Assembly (NCBI GenBank): GCA_012064385.1 | Contig: QRDG01000139.1 | Span: 62,001 to 126,000, forward strand | Length of the DNA: 64,000 bases | Direction: 5' to 3' | DNA from: Puccinellia tenuiflora | Lineage: Eukaryota > Streptophyta > Magnoliopsida > Poales > Poaceae | Shown: piece by piece, positions 19,862 to 32,281 of the stretch | Position numbering within the stretch: the stretch's first letter is position 1 | How the letters are laid out: every line of letters begins with the position of its first letter | Translations under genes and position numbers: made by a program | Notes under the pieces: model-generated | Database searches by the model: none | Seen by the model: the letters and a program-made list of their open reading frames with translations, nothing else | Told to the model about the DNA's origin: nothing

Positions 19862-21539
19862 TCTTTGCCTCGTCTCATTAATTAATAAGATTTTTACAAT
19901 AATAGAGAGGCGAGACAGTGTTCTAGGGTTCTTCTCGCGCCAAGATGGTATTCTGCTTATTCCTGCGCTCATTGATCTGGCTGGTGACGAGTTCCGGAAG
20001 GCTCCTCCGGCGATCTCCATTAGGCGCCTCATGCCTGTAAATTGCTGGATCGGATGGGATTTGGTCGTGTGCACCTAGGGCTGCAAACGAGTCGATCTCG
20101 AGCGAGTTATACTCGGCTCAGCTCAGCTCATACAAAAATTTGAGCGAGTTCAAACTGAGTTGAGTTTAGGGTCGAGCTATAAAATTGGCTCATGCTCAGC
20201 TCGTAACGATCTCGAGTCGATCTCGAGCGAGTTTTGAGCTAAGAAAGATAGTGAAATTCCTATATTTCTGGCCAATTATTTTATACAATTTAAACCACAA
20301 CGACATCATAACAAAACACAATAAGATACATTTTCAACAAAAGTCGTGGTGATATAAAATTCTTCAAAAGAAAAAAATGTGATGATTGCATAAGACAAAA
20401 CTCACGACATACATCTAGTTGGGATAACAAATTAATGGACAAAGTTCATACAAGTTCTATGGTTGTGCATAGATCGTAGGTGTTACTGTATCCATGGTAG
20501 AGAAGGTAATATGTAGTCAAACTTTGTCCAGGCGTTATATGGTAGCCTATTCTAGGGACATACCACGTAAATTAATGGCTAAATTTCTTCTTTTATTTAA
20601 CCTTCTAGATTTGGTTGCACGTAGAAGGAAAGAAAATTCAGTTAACAACATATAAGGTAGCAAATTGTCCTATTTCCTTTTGATAAATGGCAGAATAATT
20701 ATATATAATTATTTTATTTCGAGCTAGAGAGCTGAATTCGAGTGAGCTAGCGCTCGCTCAAGATCAGCTCATTTTTTAGTCGAGCTATAAAAGACAGCTC
20801 ATACTCTACTCATTTCTTTTCGAATCGATCTCGAGTCGAGCTAAAAAGCGAGTCGATCTCGAGCCGCTCACGATCCTCGAGCTTTTCTTGCATGCCTATG
20901 TGCACCCATCTTTCTGACCGTGTGGCTTTAGGAGGGAGTGGAGCGAAGCTTCGTTGCTATCTGTTGCCATCATGGAACATCTCGGTGTTTCGATTTCCAT
21001 GGTGAAGGCAGTGGCGGAGAATGTCATCGTGGCTAAGGTCTGAGGTCTAGTAATGGCGAACTGAGTCTTCAAGGTGATGAGGACTTTGCTTGGTATTTCT
21101 TGACTTGTAGCAGCGGCATCAGCAAGCGGGGGCGGCAACACAGGAGGAGTACAGAGTCTTATCTTTCAGTGTGAAAATCGATGGTTTGACCTTAATTAGT
21201 TGTGCCTGACAATGACCTTGTTGAAGATACTGTTTTGAGAGTGTGGACTTTCTCGAGGGTGAAAACCTAATATCTATGATCGGGCGGCGATGACGCTTGT
21301 GCACTGTTTCCTTCTTGGAGGCGTCGCTTTTGGAGAATTTGGACTCTGGGTGCTGTCTTGGTAGTGGTTTGTGTTGGAGCTATAAGGTTTTGATCACCAT
21401 AGCGGGATCTTTTGTTTTTTCTTCTTCTTGTTTTTGTTGTAGGTTGTGTGCATCCGTAATGTCCTTACGACATTTTGTTGTTGCAGAGGTTGGGTGTAAG
21501 TGGTATCTTCGTGATATTAATATATTCTCCTTGTAAAAA
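19862..21539 (+). mobile_element. Poly(A) retroposon, split by a hAT element
   Basis: It ends at an A run after ATATTAATATATTCTCCTTGT. A possible 10-bp target duplication AATGGC(A/C)ATT lies at 19852-19861 and 21540-21549 with one mismatch. The 5' part CCTCGTCTC...CAATAATAGAGAGGCGAG resembles the start of the retroposon at 23067. Excluding the nested hAT element and its duplicated target, it is about 850 bp. No protein domain is seen. Confidence 0.45.
20076..20898. mobile_element. Non-autonomous hAT element, 823 bp
   Basis: Ends TAGGGCTGCAA and TTGCATGCCTA form a short inverted repeat, flanked by a perfect 8-bp target duplication TGTGCACC (20068-20075 and 20899-20906). Subterminal regions are rich in GAGTCGATCTCGAGCGAG-type motifs in both orientations (about 20090-20235 and 20720-20880), likely transposase-binding repeats. 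The interior is AT-rich with no transposase. Confidence 0.88.
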
Positions 21540-21611
21540 AATGGCCATTGAAGTAGAATGTTTCTAGCGAATTTCTCCAAGCACAAAACACCTAGCGATA
21601 TTAATATATTC

Positions 21612-22370
21612 CCTTTGGTTAATATTTATCTTCAATTATAATTTCATACTGTGATTATCGGTCATTTGGCACTTTTGGAACATCTTTTTTTTTACAAAAA
21701 TGTATCAATGTCACATCCAAGCAGTACATTAGTTTTCCTCATTTCTTAGTTTTCGAAAAGAAAAGATGGTCGCACATTGTCCAATACATAATATGGTTAA
21801 TATTTCTCTTCAATTATAATTCCATACTGTGATTACCGGTCAGTTGGCACTTGACATGAAAAAATGGCTCTTTTGGAAACCTGTATTTTTGCAAAAAAAA
21901 AAAATTAGATTTGCTAATCCTCAGGCGCCTGATTTTTTTTTATGTCTCAGCCACCCACAAAAATGTGCATGAGTTGCACTTTTCTAGGAGAAATGTGCAA
22001 TTGCACTTTTCTGCCAGAAAAGTGCAATTCGTTCCAGTTGCACTTTTTTTAAATGTAGTTGCACTTTTGTTAGGTGACTGAGACTTAAGAAATTCTCAGT
22101 TATGTCTCAGTCACCCACAAAATGTGCATGAGTTGCACTTTTCTGGGAGAAATGTGCAGTTGCACTTTTCTTTCTAGTTGCACTTTTTTGAACTATAGTT
22201 ACACTTTTCTGAGGTGATTGAGACTTAAGAAATTCTCAGTCAACTGAAACATAGGCAAACCCAAAAAATATTAATACCATAGTATTTTGGTGCACATCCA
22301 AGCAATACTTCAGTTTGCCTCATTTCTTAGTTCAAGAAAAAAACATGGTCGCACCGCTTTGTCCAATACT
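21612..22370. repeat. Diverged tandem duplication with a nested 160-bp duplication
   Basis: Blocks GGTTAATATTT.TCTTCAATTATAATT (21612 and 21795) and CACATCCAAGCA.TAC...TTGTCCAATAC (21712 and 22293) occur twice in the same order. The second unit is opened by sequence at 21890-22280. Within that lie two copies of a 160-bp unit starting TATGTCTCAG.CACCCAC at 21941 and 22101. Each ends near GTGA.TGAGAC, the inverted complement of its start, and is full of GTTGCACTTTTCT motifs. Confidence 0.7.
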
Positions 22371-23053
22371 TAAAAAAAATTGGGGGATAGCATGGTTTTC
22401 AAAACAACATTAGTTGTTAGAGAAAAACACCTCAAAATATGTTAAACCATAATATTTTTTGTAAACCGTAGTATTCTAAAATATACTTTATAAACTCTTT
22501 GCTATTAAAAGTTCAAAACACACCCTAGGGTCTTTAGTTTAACAAAAAGGAAAACAAGAATTTCGGTTATGTATATCTGAAACTAGGAAACTGCGCCAAG
22601 CGAAAAGAACAAAGAGATAAACCATTTAGTGGGAGAAAAATAGACAGTTGCTAGTTGGCACCATAAAAAGTGACAGCTTGTTTTGTTTACACGCTTTCTT
22701 TGCGTGTTTGCGATGCAACTTGCATCTCCTTTTGAAGGTTGGTTCAGGCTCTCGAGTTTATGGTAGGCAACTGGACCAACTTGTTCGTTAAATCTTGTGC
22801 AACTTGACTGCCTCCATGGAACCAAGAATTTGCCGACATGAGCAGGTTCAGTGTCCTGCGATATTTCTTTCAAATAAAGTACGTCCCCTACATTTTCGGC
22901 ATTTCAAGTGGCCAAGGAGGGACAACCGAATTTCTTGTTGCACGGCGTCTGGGTGCAGAGTACGTGCTCCAGGACAAATATGCACGCCACTACCCCAGCT
23001 AGCTACGATACCTCGAAGAAGAGCAGCGATACGCCGATACCCAATCCCAAAAG
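22371..23053. other. Intergenic, nothing recognised
   Basis: AT-rich then mixed sequence without coding signal or known repeat, up to the target duplication of the next retroposon. Confidence 0.5.
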
Positions 23054-23510
23054 AAAAAGTGTGACGATCCAACACCTCGTCTCCCTCGCTACAGTAGAGA
23101 GAGGCAACCGAGAGGTGAACCTCAGGTCCTGGTCCTCGCTGGCGATTCCGCCGCTCCCCTTCACCTCCGGTCGCCGTTTCGGCACCGTGAGGTGTGGGGG
23201 AGCTCCGGTCCTCGTCGTGTATAGTTAGGTTTGTTTCTAGGTGTGTGTGTGTCCTCCCGACGAGATCGAGACGGTGGCGATGGCGTCGGCGGTGTGGGCG
23301 TGGTCCTCCCCCTCCTTTCCCCGTTCCGGCGTCGCCGGGGAGGTTGCGGAGGTTGTTCGTCTGGCGCTCTTCTCTGATTTGTTTTCTCCGGCCGGCCGTG
23401 GCGGTGGGGGGAGGAGGAGGTCGGTGTGGGAGCTCTGGTTCTTGGTGGTCCTGCTGCTTTTCTACGTTGGGGCTTCTCCGGCCGGCCGTGGTGGCGAGGG
23501 GAGAGGCCTT

Positions 23511-26500
23511 AGTCAAAAAGAATTATTTGCCGTGGTTAGCCCCAACTGGCTGGCATCTCTTTATATAAAAGGATCAGCTTGTACAACAAGGAGTTACAGC
23601 GGTATACAATACCGAAACATACACGTACACACATATACACAAAATACAATTCTAACACCCCCTCAATCTAAACCGTCGTGAACAAGGTTGAGATTGGAAC
23701 TAAAACGATAAAGTGTGAGCTAAGTAGCAGGCTTCGTGAACACGTCAGCCAACTGATCGGCGGTTGAGATGAGCCGAACATCAATGCACCCAAGGCAACC
23801 TTCTCGCGCACAAAGTGAAAATCAACCTCGATATGCTTCGTGCGGGCATGAAAAACTGGATTGGCAGATAAGTACGTGGCACCAATGTTGTCGCACCATA
23901 AAGCAGGAGGTTGGGAGAGAAACACACCATGCTCCTTCAACACCGACTGTATCCATATAGCTTCAGCAGTGCCATTTGCCAAGGCCTTATATTCTGCCTC
24001 CGTACTAGACCGGGAAACTGTAGGTTGCTTGCGAGAACTCCAAGACACAAGATTAGGGCCAAGAAAAACTGCAAAACCGCCAGTCGATCGACGATCATCG
24101 GCACAACCAGCCCAGTCCGCATCAGTGAAAATACTCAACTCCGTAGACGAGGAGCGCCGAAAACACAAACCAGTAGACACGGTGCCTCGGATATACCTAA
24201 GGATGCGCTTCACTGCCTCATAATGAGCGGTAGTAGGCTGCGACAAGTACTGACACACCTTGTTGACAGCAAACGACAAGTCAGGGCGCGTCAGGGTAAG
24301 ATACTGGAGACCCCCAACAAGACTCTTGTACTTGAAAGCATCCTCAGAACTGAGCGGTTCCCCTTGATATCGAGACAACTTGTCGGAAGTAGACATAGGC
24401 GTGGTAACCGGCCGACATTGCTCCATGTTGGCCCGGTGCAAGAGATCAAGAGCATACTTGTGCTGCGTAAACACCATACCCTCAGAAATTATAAGCAGCT
24501 TCAATACCAAGAAAATACTCCAGGCGCCCAAGGTCCTTGATAGGAAAAGAACCAGAAAGAGTGGCAACAAGCTGCTCAACAGCAGACGCAGAGGATCCAG
24601 CCAAGACGATGTCATCAACATAGACGAGCATATATATCACAACTCCCTGATGATCGAAGATGAACGGAGAAGTATCCGCCTTGCTAGCAATAAAACCGAG
24701 CTTATGGACCTTGTCACTTAAGCGTGCATACCAGGCACGGGGCGACTGTTTGAGACCATAGAGAGCATGTTGCAGCTTGCACACATACTAAGGACACTGC
24801 GAATTCTCAAAACTAGGGGGCTGTTGCATATACACTTCCTCAGTAAGAAAAACATGGAGGAAGGCATTACTCACATCGATCTGACGAAGGCACCAACCAC
24901 GAGAGACGGCAAGAGAAAGCACCAAGCGAACTGTGACTGGTTTAACCACAGGACTGAAAGTATCATGATAATCAATACCGTACTGCTGTGTGAAGCCTCG
25001 AGCCACAAGCCTCGCCTTGTATTTGTCAACTGAACCATCAGGACGGAACTTCGTTTTGAAGATCCACTTGCTGCCAACAATATTAGTGCCGGGTGGACGG
25101 GGTACCAATGTCCACGTCTTGTTTGCCTGAAGGGCCTCGAACTCAGCCTCCATAGCAGCGTGCCACGCCGGCTCGGAGAGAGCGGTGCGATGAGACGCGG
25201 GCTCCACCATAAACGCACGGCGGCGGTAGGGGTCATACCGAACCGTGCCATCCCGATACACCTTGGGACGGTAGACAGCATTACACTGTCGCGTGACGAT
25301 GACCCGAGCCGGTTCGGCATCGGGAGGCGCTGGAGGCGACGAGGGCGATGAAGCGGGTACGAACTCGACGAAGCGGACCCGTCACGGGCCGGAGAGGCGG
25401 GCGGTGTCGACGCTGGCGACCACGCGGGCGATGGGGAGCGCGCACGCTTGTCGTGGGCTGAGTCGGCACCAGAAGCGGCGCTGGGGGATGCCGACGCGTC
25501 TGCATGCGGGGCGGGCCCTGGCGCGCTGGCCGAGGCATGATGAGGCGGTGGCGCCGAGGGCGCCTGGACGTCGATCGGCAGAGACAGCGCAGCGGGAACC
25601 TGCACAGGAGAGCTAACAACAAAACCAGGTGCATTAGCCAGTAACAAGGTAATGTCATAACTACGCGTATCGGTACTCTGAGTAACTGGTTCATCAGACG
25701 GAAACGACAGCGGAAGTAGTTTGGAGACATCAACATTGACACCGGGAGTGGCAAAGGGGAACATTGTCTCGTCGAAAACAACGTCACGAGAGATGTAAAT
25801 ACGACCAGTGGAGCGATCAAGGCACTTGTAGCCTTTATGCATGGGACGATACCCAAGAAACACACACATCCGAGAGCGAAACTCGAGCTTACGTGAATTA
25901 TACTTACACAAACTAGGCCAACACACACAGCCAAACGTGCGGAGAAATGAGTACTCGGGAGTCATATTGAGAAGGCGAAACACGGGTGTGGCGTTGTTGA
26001 TAACAGGTGTGGGCATCCTATTTATGAGATAGCAAGCAGTAAGAAACGCCTCATCCCAAAACCGAAGGGGCAGCGAGGAGTGCGCTAGGAGGGCTAAACC
26101 AGTCTCGACAAGATGACGGTGCTTGCGTTTAGCTATACCATTTTGTTGAGACGTATGCGGACAAGACACACGGTGAGCAATGCCGGTGCGCTGAAAATAA
26201 GCATGGAGGCGGTGATACTCACCCCCCCCCCCCAGTCCGACTGAACAGAACGAATCTTAGCATTTAAAAGACGCTCAACATGGTTTTGAAAGGTATAAAA
26301 GATGCTCTCAACATCCGACTTATTTTTTATCAAATATATCCAGCAATAGCGACTATAGTCATCAATGAAACTGACATAATACTTAAATCCCCCAGATGAG
26401 GGCAAAGCCGGACCCCAAACATTGGAGTGAATAAGCTCAAGTGGTGATGTAGAAACACGAGTAGAATAATTATATGGTAGTTGGTGACTCTTAGCATGCT

Positions 26501-28387
26501 GACAAGCATCACACACGGAAGACTCAATGTTTGGAGAACATGACAAATTATTGGAACTAATAATGGTATGAACTATTTTATTTGAAGGATGACCAAGACG
26601 CCGATGCCACTGCTCGGAAGTCAGCCGAACGCCGGAAGACGCGCGATGCCCAGATGCTACGACGCGGCTGAATGGAAGAGGGTAGAGGCCGTTACGGCTC
26701 CTACCGCGAAGAAGTATTTTCTTCGTGACCTTGTCCTTGACACAGAAAAAGAATTTATGAAACTCAATGAAGATTTTATTGTCAGAAACAAGGCGATAGA
26801 CAGAGAGCAAATTATTGCTAAGTTCAGGAACAAGAAGAATATTTTTAAGTTCAATGGGAGAGGATGAACCAGGTAAACAAGAGTGACCAACATGCGTAAT
26901 AGACAATCCTGCACCGTTGGCGACTTGCACTTGATCTGTGCCGGTGTAGCGTTCCTGGATGTTCATCCTGCCCATGTCATTGGTGAGGTGGTCGGTGGCG
27001 CCAGTGTCGAAGAGCCAAGGCTGGCTAGGGCCAGGATGGTAGGAGGCAGAATTGCCAGCACGGTTGTCCTCGTACTGGAACGCTTGGTTGAAGTGATTTT
27101 GCACTGAAGAGCCTCATGCCCCCCAGTACTTGCAAAATTGACAGCGGGGGCGATCGCGCTGTCGGTTGTTGCGCCCGCCACCGCCGTTGCCCTGGCCGCC
27201 TCCGCCGTTGCCACCACCGCCGCCCCCAGGTTGGAGCGGTTGCCACAGGGGGCCTGCTGCTGCTGGCCGCCGTTGTATTGACCACCACCTTGCGGGCCAG
27301 TAGGGCGAACCTCGGAGCGGCCACCGTTGTGGGTGTCGGCGAAGGGGCGTCCCCCTCCACGGACGTCGCCTTGCCGTGCCACGGCATTGGCGGAGGTGGA
27401 GAACTCGGGGGCGATGGCATTCTGCTCCTTGAGGGACTCGCAGGAGAGGAGCATGGAGTAGAAGTCCGCTAGGCTGAGGGTGTCAGCGCCAGCGGCGGCC
27501 AGCACCATAAGAGAGTACTGGAGGGACTCGTACTGAGTCCCGAGACCGACGACGATGTAGTCGATCAAATCATCATCGGAGATGGGCGACCCCACCTGGG
27601 CCATGGCATCCGCGAACCCCTTCATCTTGTGAAAGTAGGCGGCGGCGGTGAGGTCGTTCTTCTTCAGGGTCGAGAGCTGACGCCGCATCTGGCGCACCCC
27701 TGCCCTGTTCTGCGCCGAGAACATGGACACGACGCACGTCCATACGGACGACGCGGTGGTGCGGCCGACTAGGTGGACGAGGATCTCCTCCGTCATGGAG
27801 CCGACGAGGACGCTGAGGACACGCTGATCCGTGTAAAACCACAAGTCATAGTCCGGATTGGCCTTGGGTCATGGTGACCGTGGCCGGAGGCGCTTTGCAA
27901 GAACCGTCGAGGAAGCCGTACCATCCCTGGCCGGCGATGTTGGGGACGACCTACATCTTCCAGAGAAGAAAGTTAGTGCGATCTAGGCGCACCATGATGG
28001 TGTTGGTGTTGTGGCCGGTGGGGGCGGAGATGATGGCGCTGGCGGGGATAGATGAGGCGGAGGACGAGGCCAACGCGCCGGCGGAGGTGGAGAGCTGCAA
28101 CGCGGAGTTGGTCATCGCGTCGGATCGTGGCGGCGGCGGCACGCGCGGGGCGCGGGCGGCGGCAGCGAAAGACGGCGGCGGCTGCAGAAGCGTGGGGTGC
28201 GGGCAGAAACCCTAGGTTGGGTCGGCTCGCTCTGATACCAAGTCAAAACGAATTATTTGCCGTGGTTAGCCCCAACCGGCTGACATCTCTTTATATAGAA
28301 GAATCAGCTTGTACAACAAGGAGTTACAGCGGTATACAATACCGAAACATACACTTACACGCATATACACAAAATACAATTATAACA
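23511..28387 (-). mobile_element. Ty1-copia LTR retrotransposon, complete but decayed, 4877 bp
   Basis: Two 147-bp LTRs (23511-23657 and 28241-28387) and a 5-bp target duplication GCCTT (23506-23510 and 28388-28392). The element reads right to left. The primer-binding site TGGTATCAGAGC (initiator Met tRNA) abuts the right-hand LTR at 28229-28240, and a purine tract GAGGGGG precedes the left-hand LTR. By my count the LTRs differ at 8 of 147 positions. LTRs begin TGTTA but end in ACT rather than the usual CA. It is inserted in the retroposon at 23067. Confidence 0.92.
23668..28142 (-). pseudogene. Copia gag-pol polyprotein, multiple lesions
   Basis: Domain order is that of Ty1-copia. Gag is at 28142-27000, with a TAG stop after FLLWKM near 27950. 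Protease has DTGATDHLTND near 27010. The gag-pre-integrase region has HRRLGHPS...CDACQHAKSHQLPY. Integrase has FIDDYSRYCWIYL, QSDWGGG and HTSQQNGIAKRKHR. Reverse transcriptase has WIFKTKFRPDG, ARLVARGFTQQYG and YMLVYVDDIVLAG. RNase H has FTDADWAGCADDRRSTGG and STEAEYKALANG. Frames shift at a homopolymer of about 12 C at 26221-26232 and at several later points (about 25300, 24790, 24600). It is inactive. It is closely related to the Copia at 48720, with long identical stretches. Confidence 0.9.
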
Positions 28388-28931
28388 GCCTTCTGGGGGA
28401 GCTGTTGGAGCTTTTGGGGCGGTCGACGGCAGGCTCTGCTAGAGGTGTACCGCGACGCGAGGTTGGAGGCTGCTGTTGTGGCTATTGGCGGTGTGTAGGA
28501 GAGGGGTCTGGCTTCTCCCGGCGGGATGGGATCCTGCCTTGGCTAGATCTGGAGCGGATGGTGCTTGGGGTGCGTCCCCGGCTGATTTCTGAATCGGCTT
28601 TCAAATCCACTTCCACGGAGGTGGTGGTTACTGCATCTCGCTTATGCCTTAGGGCACGGAGCTCATCCTACTCCATGGATCATCCATTGGCATGCTGTGC
28701 TTCTCCTCGGGTGGCAACGACGGAGGATCTCGGCGTCTAGTGGCGAGGAGGTAGACGACGGGCGGATGCGGTGGTTTCTGCGATATCCTCTGTGTCTTTT
28801 TCGTCTTGTACTTGTGTTTAGTGTCTGTAATGTTTTCCTCATCGTATGAATACAAGTATTTTCCGTTCAAAAAAAAGTGTGACGTCGAATGTTCAAGTCG
28901 ACCAATCCGGTTGGTAAAATAATATAATCGC

Positions 28932-30061
28932 GCTGGAACTTGAAACTCGAACTCATGAAGAATGAGCATGCAAATTTGTTCCTCTATGTACTAGTGCAGA
29001 TGAAGCAGGAGTCTTGGCTTGGCTGGATTGTGGGGTTGAAGCACTTGATGCCACTTAGGCCCATTTCTTTTGCCAACTTAAAAAATAAGCTGCACCCTCT
29101 TTAGGTTATCTTATAACCAGCAGGTTTATTACGTGGAGGTTCTAAATTAGTCATTCTATAACTAACTTAAAAACTCCAAATAATAAGCCGGGTGACTTAT
29201 AGAATAAGCTGGAGAGCAGGCAACTTATTTTTTAAGCTGACAAAAGAACTGGGCCTAACATGATCCAGGGGTTGGCATAATAAATTTTTGATCATGTCAC
29301 CCACTTAATTTCGAGTATTGATCGATCTCGAATTGTAGTCCAATGGTTTGAAAGTGAGGTCACGTTGCGTCACTTGTCATTTCGTGGGGGTTGTAGCACT
29401 TCCGTGGAACTGGTCCCATATCCACCTCGAATACATAGACCTTTGTTTTTTTTGCTTCGCACCGCAAATGGGTTCTTGGCCTACTCCCATCCAACAATCA
29501 CACAACAATTCATGTTTTACGTATATGTTGGTCCTCTTCGATTGTTTGTGTGGGCGGCCGAATTGTGCTACCGATCTAAACATCAACAACGTCAATTTTC
29601 TTGTGTGGTTGATCGCTTTCACCGACAATGAGGTCCATCATGGCCTCATCATACAAGTCCTATATACATAGTTATATTTTGGAAACCAATACATATGATC
29701 ACTGCCTCCAAATTATGAAAAAAATAGATAACACACCTCATTGCCATTCGCAAATTATGAACAAGGGGGCACCGCTGTCCCGGAAGTCCCATGGCTTCCT
29801 CCGGAGCAACAATGAGTCGATGGCCATGGGAGTGTCGTTGAGATCGAGCTTAACATGATGACCATCGGCTGGGGCACCGTTGTTGTCGATGTCGAAGCCA
29901 ATCAGGGGGCGGGGTGATAAGATCATCGGTGGGCAAGAACCGGGTACATGTGACGACTCGCCAACCTTGGGAGAGAAACGCATAGGCCACAAAGCGATGG
30001 TGTCGCGGTGAATACCAGGGAAGAGGGAAGACGACGAGAGCCCCAATGATGTGCTCCCTGT
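28932..30061. repeat. 1.13-kb segmental duplication, copy A
   Basis: The same sequence, in the same order and orientation, is at 32282-33415. It starts GCTGGAACTTGAAACTCG and ends AATGATGTGCTCCCTGT. Both copies contain the same foldback MITE at the same offset, so the MITE was in place before duplication. A few small indels separate the copies. Confidence 0.92.
29058..29255. mobile_element. Foldback MITE inside copy A
   Basis: Ends GGCCCATTTCTTTTGCC and CAAAAGAACTGGGCC, followed inward by AACTTAAAAAATAAGCTGC and its inverted complement. Flanking TA dinucleotides could be the target duplication. No coding capacity. Confidence 0.7.
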
Positions 30062-32280
30062 TGCTCCCAATGATGCAAAAATGAGGAAAGCTAAGCGAGT
30101 GGGGCAAAAAAGAGGAAAGCTGAGGGAAGTGGGGCACGAAAGTAATAAGCCCATTGATCAAATAAGTAGCGGAAATAAAAGCCTCATCCCACAATTTCAA
30201 AGGCATTGATGCATGATCAAGGAGAGATAATCCTACTTCAACGATGTGACGGTGTTTTCTCTCGGCCGAACCGTTCTGTTGATGTGCATAAGGACATGAA
30301 ACATGATGAGAGATACCAACTTTGGTAAAGAAAGAGTTGAGTTTCTCATACTCGCCACCCCAATCGGTTTGCATGGCAAGAATTTTTCTATCAAATTGTC
30401 GCTCGACAAGATTCTGAAAATCATGAAATTTTTGGAACACTTCGGATTTATGTTTAAGCAAGTAGATCCACGTAAACTTGCTAAAATCATCAATAAAACT
30501 CGCATAATATTTCTTTCGTCCAACAGACTCTATAGCAGGACCCCAAACATCTTAAAACACAAGATCTAAAGGAGCACTAGATTCACTAAAGGACTTAGGA
30601 TAAGGTAATTTATGACTATTGCCCTTTTGACAGGCATCACAAACAGAATCATCATTGGACTCACTGGAACAAGGCAAATTGTTTTGACTCATAACTTTCT
30701 TGACTATGACTGACGACGGATGACCTAGACATTTATGCCACCTCTCCAAAGATGGTTTGATGGCACCGAGGACATGCTTGCACTAACTGGATGAAGTGGG
30801 CGAAAAAGGATATAGACCACGTCTACATCTGCCTTGAAGAAGAGTTCTCTTCGTTGCCTGATCCTTAATGGAGAAAAATGTGGGTGAATTTCCACAAAAG
30901 CATGATTATCAAGAGCAAGACGATGTGCAGATAGTAACTTTTGCTTGCTTGAGGAACATAAAGAATATTTCTAAGATGGAGATCACGATGAGGAGTACTA
31001 ACAATAGAATGACCAATATGACTAATGTCCATACCTATCCCTCCAGCAGTGTGGACTTGCTCGTTGCCGTTGTACTTGTCGCGGATCGTCAGCTTGTTGA
31101 GATCTCCAGTGATGTGGTCGGTGGCGCCGGAGTCCATGTACCAGTTGGTGTCGACGCCGTATGATGTGGTCGCCGATCCAGCACTCTTTTCCTGAGGGCC
31201 GGTGAAGTCCGGGTTGAACCTTTCCCAGCACTTGTGCACTGTGTGACCCACCTTGCCACACAGTTGGCACCGTGTCTTGTTGCCGCGTCCGCCGTAGCGC
31301 CGACCTTCACCTGGAGTTCCATTGCCACGGCCTTGATAGCCGCGACCGTGTCCGCCACCACGTCCACCGCGCATGGCAGCGTTTGCTGAAGATTAGGAGC
31401 CGCCCTGAAGGAGATCGAGGCGCGACTCAAAGCTTGTGAGCTGGTAGTACAACTATGAAACGGTCACATATTCAACGCGACCACACATGGTTGTGACTAC
31501 AGAGTTGTAGTCGGAGTCTAGGCCGGTGAGGATGTAGGAGACTATATCCTCCTCCTCGAGCTTCTTGCCGATGGCAGCCATGTCGTCCACCAGCGTCTTG
31601 ATCTTTCTGAAGTACTCGGCGATGCTCCTGTTGCCCTTCTGCATGTTAGCGAGAGCGATGCGGATTTTTACCGTGCGAGCGCGAGTCTGCGATGAAAACA
31701 TGTTGTCGATCACCTCACATAGTGTTGCTGCCCTGGTGTTGGAGACGACTTGGATCTGAACCTCCCGTGACAACGTCGTTATGAGGAACAAAGAAGTTGT
31801 CGGTCCTTCGCCAGCGAGGCCGCGTAGAGCGGGTTTGGTGTCATCGTCGTCTTGCCATCCTTCTCCTCCGAGATCTCCTTGGCGGGCGGTGCCCGCTCGG
31901 TGTCGAGGTAGCTCTCCATCTGAGCTCCTCTGATAGCCGACATGACTTGCGCCTTCCATAGACGTGTGTCCCCTTGCTGAGCTTCTCGGTCACCTGGGTG
32001 CCGAAGAGGGAACTAGGAGGCGCGGCGGCGGCGGCGGAAGATGAACTCGCCATGGATGGGTTGTGGAGGACTAGCTCTGATACCATATCAAAATTCTAGG
32101 GTTAGGTTGCCTCTACCTGGCTCGCGTTGCGTATTAATATAGGGGAGCAAACCATCCCAAGGTTTTACAGAGTTAGATTACAACTTGAGAGACAAGAAAG
32201 GAAAAGCCAAAGTCGGTTTATACAACACCAACTTGCTTTACAAGTTTTCCACCGATCCTTCTAGAAGCCTATCGTTTAAC
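30062..32280 (-). mobile_element. Truncated Ty1-copia element between the two repeats
   Basis: Reads right to left. LTR-like sequence is at 32086-32280, with a TATATTAATA promoter motif near 32136. The primer site TGGTATCAGAGC (32074-32085) abuts it. Gag runs about 32053-31000, with a CCHC zinc knuckle CQLCGKVGHTVHKCW near 31270 and YMDSGATDHITGD of protease near 31140. Gag-pre-integrase has CLGHPSSVIVKK and CDACQKGNSHKLPYP. Integrase has QTDWGGEYEKL and HQQNGSAERKHRHIVE, ending near 30140. Reverse transcriptase, RNase H and the other LTR are absent. There are several stops and frameshifts. It is a different family from the Copias at 23511 and 48720. Confidence 0.85.
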
Positions 32281-32281
32281 G

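Larger units (their letters stand above)
23067..28871 (+). mobile_element. Poly(A) retroposon, split by a Copia element
   Basis: A perfect 13-bp target duplication AAAAAGTGTGACG (23054-23066 and 28872-28884) frames sequence that starts ATCCAACACCTCGTCTCC and ends in an A run after TGAATACAAGTATTTTCCG. Removing the Copia (23511-28387) and one copy of its GCCTT target leaves about 923 bp. It has the same design as the element at 13932: CT-rich 5' end, G-rich middle, and CTGTAATGTT before an AT-rich tail. No domain is recognised. Confidence 0.75.

Noticed and set aside
21941..22246. CRISPR-like array
   Set aside because: Only two 160-bp units in a plant genome, without unique spacers of regular length.
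26221..26232. Programmed frameshift at a C run in Copia pol
   Set aside because: Ty1-copia elements of this type use one continuous frame, and the sister copy at 48720 has none here. A homopolymer error or mutation is simpler.
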